Shown here: piece after piece, positions 13,690 to 18,111 of the stretch
Layout: each line of letters begins with the position of its first letter
Numbering within the stretch: position 1 is the stretch's first letter
Source of the DNA: Candidatus Cloacimonadota bacterium
Lineage (GTDB): Bacteria; Cloacimonadota; Cloacimonadia; Cloacimonadales; Cloacimonadaceae
Assembly (NCBI GenBank): GCA_023228125.1
Contig: JALOBT010000043.1
Span: forward strand, 1-18,111
Direction of reading: 5' to 3'
DNA: 18,111 nt
The notes under the pieces: model-generated
Told to the model about the DNA's origin: nothing
Database searches by the model: none
Seen by the model: the letters and a program-made list of their open reading frames with translations, nothing else
Program-made: the position numbers and the translations under genes

Positions 13690-14423
13690 AGAAAATCCTA
13701 TATATCATTCTCGCAATGCTGCTTTTCGCGGGGGTCGCCCAGGCTATTACAGCCGAAGAAATCCTGGCGCAAGTGGATGAGAATATGAACGCCAAGACCA
13801 CAAAATCTACTGCACGGATGATAGTAGAAACCAGAAGAGCCACCCGCACCATGAGCACGGTGAGCTATGCCAAAGGCAATGACATAGCCTATTCTGAGTA
13901 CACTGCCCCAGCCCGGGAAAAAGGCACCAAGATGCTAAAGATCAAGGATGATCTCTGGCTGTACGATCCCTCTACAGATCGTGTGATCCAGATTTCTGGC
14001 AATATGCTGAAACAGTCTGTGATGGGCTCTGATCTCTCTTATGAAGACTTTATGGACGAAGTGGAGCTGGCCAAGGCCTATACTGCTACATTGCAGGAAG
14101 ATATCGTCTATGACCAGCGCAATTGTTACGTGCTCAGCCTGAGTGCCAAAACTGACAATCTGGCCTACAGCAAGAGGATGATCTATGTGGATAAAGAGCG
14201 TCTGGTGCCTTTGTATCAGGAGCTCTATGCCAAAAGCGGCAAGAAGCTGAAGACCATGCGCCTCTCCAAAGTTACCAAAATCAACCAGCGCTGGTACCCC
14301 CTGCAGGTGGTTTTTAAAGATGAACTAAAATCCGGCCAGGGCACCACCATGATCATCGATGAAATCTTATTCGATATCAAGATCCCAGATCATTACTTCA
14401 GCAAAGCTATGCTCAGAAAATAG
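13686..14423 (+). CDS. LolA-like outer-membrane lipoprotein-sorting / lipid carrier protein
   Basis: The 245-residue product has a clear signal peptide cut near AQA (residue 20), so it is periplasmic. The mature protein fits the LolA-like 'outer membrane lipoprotein-sorting protein' family: TAEEILAQVDENM at the start, then WLYDPSTDRVIQISGNML, QSVMGSDLSYEDFM and repeated beta-strands ending in IPDHYFSKAML. It is longer than E. coli LolA (about 180 mature residues), as is normal for this subfamily. LolA-type folds carry acyl chains in a half-barrel. Context suggests it takes cargo from the two permeases and hands it to the outer membrane. No LolB is seen. It is the last gene of the operon and overlaps the second permease by 4 nt. 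Confidence 0.88.
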   Translation: MKKILYIILAMLLFAGVAQAITAEEILAQVDENMNAKTTKSTARMIVETRRATRTMSTVSYAKGNDIAYSEYTAPAREKGTKMLKIKDDLWLYDPSTDRVIQISGNMLKQSVMGSDLSYEDFMDEVELAKAYTATLQEDIVYDQRNCYVLSLSAKTDNLAYSKRMIYVDKERLVPLYQELYAKSGKKLKTMRLSKVTKINQRWYPLQVVFKDELKSGQGTTMIIDEILFDIKIPDHYFSKAMLRK

Positions 14424-14484
14424 TTAATCCCCAGAAAAAGTAGCCCGCTTATTCATATTTAATTTGCTTTTTCTGTCTGCATCA

Positions 14485-14501
14485 CCTATCGTATTTATAG
14501 G
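14485..14501. promoter_or_regulatory. Inverted repeat CCTAT-N7-ATAGG before the pdh operon
   Basis: A 5-bp dyad with a 7-nt AT-rich centre lies 34 nt upstream of the E1 alpha start, in the 111-nt gap between the two plus-strand operons. It could be an operator or simply promoter sequence. A weak TTGCTT (14464-14469) with TATCGT (14487-14492) at 17 bp overlaps it. No convincing terminator for the preceding operon was found in the gap. Confidence 0.3.
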
Positions 14502-14534
14502 ACATCATAAAAATTACAGATAAGGTGGTATAAG

Positions 14535-15632
14535 ATGCTTGACCAGAAAACTTTAGATAAATACGACCCGATCCACAACAAGGCCTATCAGCTCATCGAT
14601 GACGAGGGCAGGCCTCTGGATAAAACCTGGAAGCCGCGGCTCAGCAATGAAGAGATTTTGCAGGCCTATAAGGACTTGGTTTTTGAACGCACTGCGGACT
14701 TTATGGCCGTGAGCTATCAGCGGCAGGGCAGGATGTACACATATCCGCCCAACCTCGGACAGGAGGCTATTCACATCGCCGCTGGCCTGGTAACCCAAGA
14801 GCAGGACTGGCTGGTTCCTGCCTTTCGAGAATTGGGTGCCTGGCTGGCCAAAGGGGTGAGCCTCAAAGAGCTCTTCCTGTATTTCAAAGGCAGTGAAGAC
14901 GGCTCCCGTTTTGAGAAAGCGAACCGGGTGCTGCCCATCTCTGTGCCTATTTCCTCGCAATTACCCCACGCTGCGGGCCTGGGCTATGCGATCAATTATA
15001 ATAAAGAAAAAGACACTGCCGTATTTGCCTATGTGGGCGATGGCGGCACCTCCGAAGGCGACTTTCACGAGGCTCTGAACTTCGCCGCAGTGTGGAATGC
15101 ACCGGTGATCTTCATCATCCAAAACAACCAATTTGCCATCTCAGTTCCGCTGAAGATGCAGACCAAATCTATCAATCTGGCCATAAAAGGCCTGGCCTAT
15201 AATATCCCCTCACTGATGGTGGATGGCAACGACTTCTTTGCCATGCACGAAGCACTCAGCTATGCCAGAGAGCAGGCTGTGGCCGGAAAAGGGCCCTTCC
15301 TCATCGAAGCCCGGACCTTCCGCGCCGGAGCCCATACTACCTCTGACGATCCCAGTAAATACCGCACCAAAGAAGAGGAAGAGCATTGGGCTGCCAAAGA
15401 CCCGCTCAAACGGCTCAAAGGCTACATCCTACATAGCAAGATCGCTGATCTGAAAGATGAAGAAGAGCTGATCAAAGAATTTAAGAAACATATCGACAGC
15501 GAATTTGAGGCAGCCGAAAAGCATCCAGAATATAAGGTGGAAGACATGTTCGGCTATATGTTTGCTGAGCTGCCGGACGAACTCAAACGACAAAAGAACG
15601 CTTATGAAAACTATCTGCGAGGTGTGAAATGA
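14535..15632 (+). CDS. pdhA: Pyruvate dehydrogenase E1 component, alpha subunit
   Basis: The 365-residue product is the thiamine-diphosphate-binding half of a heterotetrameric 2-oxoacid dehydrogenase E1. The TPP motif runs from GDG (168-170, in GDGGTSEGDFHEALNFA) to NN (197-198). The loop FRAGAHTTSDDPSKYR holds the expected His and acidic residues near the active site. The N-terminal extension (YQLIDDEGRPL) and overall length match Firmicutes-type PdhA better than branched-chain enzymes, so pyruvate is the likely substrate, though 2-oxoisovalerate cannot be excluded by sequence alone. The ATG has AAGGTGG at 6 nt. It overlaps pdhB by 4 nt and begins an E1a-E1b-E2-E3 operon that turns pyruvate into acetyl-CoA in the cytoplasm. 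Confidence 0.92.
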   Translation: MLDQKTLDKYDPIHNKAYQLIDDEGRPLDKTWKPRLSNEEILQAYKDLVFERTADFMAVSYQRQGRMYTYPPNLGQEAIHIAAGLVTQEQDWLVPAFRELGAWLAKGVSLKELFLYFKGSEDGSRFEKANRVLPISVPISSQLPHAAGLGYAINYNKEKDTAVFAYVGDGGTSEGDFHEALNFAAVWNAPVIFIIQNNQFAISVPLKMQTKSINLAIKGLAYNIPSLMVDGNDFFAMHEALSYAREQAVAGKGPFLIEARTFRAGAHTTSDDPSKYRTKEEEEHWAAKDPLKRLKGYILHSKIADLKDEEELIKEFKKHIDSEFEAAEKHPEYKVEDMFGYMFAELPDELKRQKNAYENYLRGVK

Positions 15633-16606
15633 AGGTAATGAACTTAGTACAAGCAATAAATGACGCCCTGGATATCAAGCTAAAAGAAGATAAATCCGTA
15701 GTAGTATATGGAGAAGACGTGGGCGTGGAAGGCGGAGTATTCCGCGTGACCGAAGGCCTGCAGGTAAAGCATGGCGTCGAACGAGTCTTTGATAGCCCTC
15801 TGGCCGAATCCGGCATCGCGGGAACCGCTCTGGGTATGGCTATCTCCGGTATGAAACCCGTGATTGAGATGCAATTTGACGGCTTCTCTTATCCGGCTTT
15901 TAATCAGATATTGAGCCACATCTCCCGCTTCCGCAATCGCACCCGCGGCAAATACAGCGTTCCCATGGTGATCCGCATCCCCTACGGCGGAGGAATCAAC
16001 GCTCTGGAGCACCACAGCGAAAGCCCGGAAGCCTATTTTGGCCACACCCCCGGCCTCAAAGTGGTGATTCCCTCTACCCCATACGATGCCAAAGGCATGC
16101 TGATCGCCGCCATTGAAGACCCTGATCCGGTGATCTTTATGGAGCCCAAACGCATCTACCGCGCCATCAAGCAGGAAGTCCCTGAAGAGCGGTACAGCAT
16201 CCCCCTGGGCAAAGCCAAAGTTCTGCAACCCGGAGAGCAGATCACCATCATCGCCTATGGCGCTATGATCCGCGAGGCCCAAAAGGCCATCGTGATCGCC
16301 AAGCAGCAAGGCTTCAGCGTAGAGCTGATCGACCTTCGAAGCATCTGGCCCATAGACCGTGAGACCATCTCCCAATCTGTGCGCAAGACCGGCCGCGTTC
16401 TGGTGGTCACCGAAGCTCCGCAAAGCTATGGCCCTGCCGCCGAACTCATCAGCATCGTCAATGAAGAAGCTTTTCTCTCATTGGAAGCCCCGCCCACGCG
16501 CCTCACCGGTTTTGATACCGTGATCCCGCTGCCTATGGGCGAGAAACACTATATGATCAGTCCGGAGCGCATAGCCTCTGAGATTGAGCGTCTGATCAAG
16601 TATTAA
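15629..16606 (+). CDS. pdhB: Pyruvate dehydrogenase E1 component, beta subunit
   Basis: The 325-residue product is a full-length E1 beta subunit. Typical blocks are GEDVGVEGGVFRVTEGL (28-44), FDSPLAESGIAGTALGMA, EMQFDGFSYPAFNQ, RIPYGGGINALEHHSESPEA (His in the active site) and ELIDLRSIWPID. The beta subunit completes the TPP site and binds the E2 peripheral domain. The ATG overlaps the pdhA stop (ATGA) and GAGGTG lies just upstream, implying coupled 1:1 synthesis. The E2 gene follows after 12 nt. Confidence 0.95.
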   Translation: MKVMNLVQAINDALDIKLKEDKSVVVYGEDVGVEGGVFRVTEGLQVKHGVERVFDSPLAESGIAGTALGMAISGMKPVIEMQFDGFSYPAFNQILSHISRFRNRTRGKYSVPMVIRIPYGGGINALEHHSESPEAYFGHTPGLKVVIPSTPYDAKGMLIAAIEDPDPVIFMEPKRIYRAIKQEVPEERYSIPLGKAKVLQPGEQITIIAYGAMIREAQKAIVIAKQQGFSVELIDLRSIWPIDRETISQSVRKTGRVLVVTEAPQSYGPAAELISIVNEEAFLSLEAPPTRLTGFDTVIPLPMGEKHYMISPERIASEIERLIKY

Positions 16607-16618
16607 AGGAGTGATATA

Positions 16619-17926
16619 ATGCGCTATATATTTAAATTCCCCGATATCGGTGAAGGCCTGGAAGAAGGCAAAATCATCGAATGGTACGTAAAGAAAGGAC
16701 AGAGTATCGAAAGTGGCGACCCTCTCGTCAAGATGGAAACTGACAAGGTGGTTACGGATATCCCTTCGCCCAAAAGTGGCATCCTTGCAGTACTTTATGG
16801 CGGCATCGGCGATACTGTGAAAGTGGGCAACGCCTTGGTGGAGATAGATATTCCCGGTGTGGACGGCGAAGCTGCCGTAGCCCAGGCCCAGCAGCAGCCC
16901 CAGGTCCCTTCCCAGGAAGCTGTAGATGAAAAAGACTTTGCTGGCGTGGTGGGCACCATCGAAGTAGCCGGAGACGGAGCCTATCTGCCCTCCGGTGATG
17001 AAGGCAGACCTGCCAAAGCTGATACGCCCAAAGCCAGGAAAGCCCTCGCTACCCCAGTTGCCCGGGCCATGGCCAAAGATTATGGCATAGACATCAATGA
17101 AGTTACCGGCACAGGCCCCGCCGGCAGAGTGATGAAGAAGGATATCGAGACTCACTCCAAGAGTTCCGCTTCCATCAATATTCATGTCCCGATGCCCTTG
17201 GCTTCTGCCTCTGAAAGAACCCGCATCGAGCCTCTTTCCCAGATCCGCAAAACCATCGCCCGCAACATGCTGCGCAGCAAGCAAAACACCGCCCACATGA
17301 GCATCATGGACGAGGTGGAAGTTAGCGAACTTGTCGCCGCCCGGGCCCGGCTCAATGAAGCCCTGGCAGACAAAGGCATCCGGCTGAGCTATCTGCCTTT
17401 CATCATCAAAGCCATCACTCTGGCGCTCAAAGATCATCCCATCCTCAATGCCGAATTGGATATGGATAATGAGCGCATCATCTACAAGAATTACTACAAT
17501 ATCGGCATCGCCATGGACACCACGGAAGGCTTGGTGGTTCCCGTGATCAAAGACGCCGATAGCAAGAGCCTGATAGAGCTGACCAAAGACCTCAAAGACC
17601 TGATGGAAAGAGCGCAAGAGCGCAAACTCACCCTGAACGACCTGAAAGATGGCACCTTCAGCATCACCTCCTATGGCTCGATCGGCGGATACTTCGCAGT
17701 CCCTGTGATAGCCTACCCTCAGGTGGCGATCTTTGGCGTGGGCCGCCTCAGCGAAAAGCCCATCGTCAAAAACCATGAGCTTGCCATTGGCCAGATCCTC
17801 CCCATCAGCATGAGCGTGGATCATCGCATCGTGGATGGCGCGGAGGTTAGCCGCTTCGTAAACCAGGTCTTGGCCTATCTAAAAGAACCCCTTTTGCTCT
17901 TGGCCCATGAAGGAGGCACACAATGA
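16619..17926 (+). CDS. pdhC: Dihydrolipoyl acetyltransferase E2 of the pyruvate dehydrogenase complex
   Basis: The 435-residue product has the standard E2 order. A single lipoyl domain (about 1-80) carries the lipoylated Lys43 in METDKVV. An Ala/Gln/Pro-containing linker follows, then a peripheral subunit-binding domain (about 144-177, LATPVARAMAKDYGI to GTGPAGRVMKKDI). The C-terminal acyltransferase domain ends in SVDHRIVDGAEV, with catalytic His402 and Asp406 (the HxxxDG motif). It transfers the acetyl group from lipoyl-Lys to CoA and forms the core of the complex. AAGGAG lies 7 nt before the ATG. Its stop overlaps the E3 start (ATGA), and the AGGAGG used by E3 lies inside its last codons. 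The antisense strand is open over most of this gene, but that is a codon-usage shadow. Confidence 0.94.
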   Translation: MRYIFKFPDIGEGLEEGKIIEWYVKKGQSIESGDPLVKMETDKVVTDIPSPKSGILAVLYGGIGDTVKVGNALVEIDIPGVDGEAAVAQAQQQPQVPSQEAVDEKDFAGVVGTIEVAGDGAYLPSGDEGRPAKADTPKARKALATPVARAMAKDYGIDINEVTGTGPAGRVMKKDIETHSKSSASINIHVPMPLASASERTRIEPLSQIRKTIARNMLRSKQNTAHMSIMDEVEVSELVAARARLNEALADKGIRLSYLPFIIKAITLALKDHPILNAELDMDNERIIYKNYYNIGIAMDTTEGLVVPVIKDADSKSLIELTKDLKDLMERAQERKLTLNDLKDGTFSITSYGSIGGYFAVPVIAYPQVAIFGVGRLSEKPIVKNHELAIGQILPISMSVDHRIVDGAEVSRFVNQVLAYLKEPLLLLAHEGGTQ

Positions 17927-18111
17927 CTTACGATTTGATAGTAATCGGCAGCGGACCCGCCGGATATGTGGCCGCAATTAGAGCTGGACAGACCGGACTC
18001 AAGACCCTGATTATAGACAAGAAATACGTGGGTGGCATGTGCCTGAATTGGGGCTGCATTCCCACAAAATCACTGTTAGAATCTGCCAAGATGATGAAGA
18101 AAGTGCGCTCT
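17923..18111 (+). CDS. lpdA: Dihydrolipoyl dehydrogenase E3 (5' part only)
   Basis: Sixty-three N-terminal codons are visible before the window ends. They hold the FAD-binding Rossmann motif IGSGPAGYVAAIRAGQ (8-23) and the redox disulfide CLNWGCIPTK (Cys at 45 and 50). This identifies a flavoprotein disulfide reductase of the lipoamide dehydrogenase type. It would reoxidise the lipoyl groups of E2 and make NADH. The usual GGTCLNVGCIPSK is here GGMCLNWGCIPTK, which is within family variation. AGGAGG lies 7 nt before the ATG, and the start overlaps the E2 stop. Position after E1a, E1b and E2 makes the role nearly certain. Confidence 0.94.
   Translation, partial: MTYDLIVIGSGPAGYVAAIRAGQTGLKTLIIDKKYVGGMCLNWGCIPTKSLLESAKMMKKVRS

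Noticed and set aside
14432..14475. CAGAAAAAG with CTTTTTCTG as a terminator after the LolA-like gene
   Set aside because: The stem is AT-rich with a 26-nt loop and is not followed by a T-run, so it does not look like a working rho-independent terminator; transcription may continue into the pdh operon.
15680..16423. 247-codon open frame on the minus strand, antisense to the E1 beta gene
   Set aside because: It is a codon-usage shadow of a well-supported enzyme gene with no family features of its own.
16478..17824. 448-codon open frame on the minus strand, antisense to the E2 gene
   Set aside because: Its translation is a low-complexity shadow (His, Asp, Gly and Phe-rich) of the E2 codons. 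There is no ribosome site, and the plus-strand protein has every catalytic and binding motif of E2.

Overview
The window looks like a piece of chromosome from a Gram-negative (two-membrane) bacterium. Several products imply an outer membrane: a lipoprotein with DUF4114 and LruC-type domains, a LolA-like periplasmic carrier and an outer-membrane beta-barrel. The LruC/DUF4114 architecture, the AmmeMemoRadiSam pair, the CCA-encoding tRNAs and the dispersed intergenic repeats would suit a member of the Fibrobacteres-Chlorobi-Bacteroidetes wider group or the Cloacimonadota. That placement is inference from recall and no marker gene here proves it. Genes are densely packed, mostly with 4-base ATGA/GTGA overlaps. 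No phage, transposase, CRISPR or rRNA sequence was seen.

Left part (1-5018, all on the minus strand). Read in the direction of transcription, this is a five-gene operon: a UmuC-type Y-family polymerase, a YigZ/IMPACT protein, a ChaN-like protein, and AmmeMemoRadiSam proteins B (MEMO1-like) and A (AMMECR1). A tRNA cluster follows (Gly-GCC, Cys-GCA, Leu-TAA, Gly-GCC) with its own likely promoter. A HAD phosphatase runs off the left edge and starts only 7 nt after the last tRNA. The two tRNA-Gly genes are identical.

Middle (5019-8862). On the minus strand there is a strong terminator, a large LruC/DUF4114 lipoprotein and a GT8-like glycosyltransferase, each of the two genes with its own upstream region. 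A gene-free divergent region of about 760 bp follows. It carries a perfect 33-bp inverted repeat, a tandem pair of small hairpins with a compensatory base-pair change, a short palindrome and an ATCTGTG-type repeat.

Right part (8863-18111, plus strand). The first operon encodes a TetR regulator, an outer-membrane beta-barrel, a LolD/MacB-type ATPase, two FtsX-type permeases and a LolA-like secreted carrier. It looks like a self-contained, TetR-controlled Lol-like pathway from inner to outer membrane, and it is the most interesting system in the window; its cargo cannot be read from sequence. A pyruvate dehydrogenase operon follows (E1 alpha, E1 beta, E2 and the start of E3) and runs off the right edge. 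Together these enzymes convert pyruvate to acetyl-CoA and NADH.
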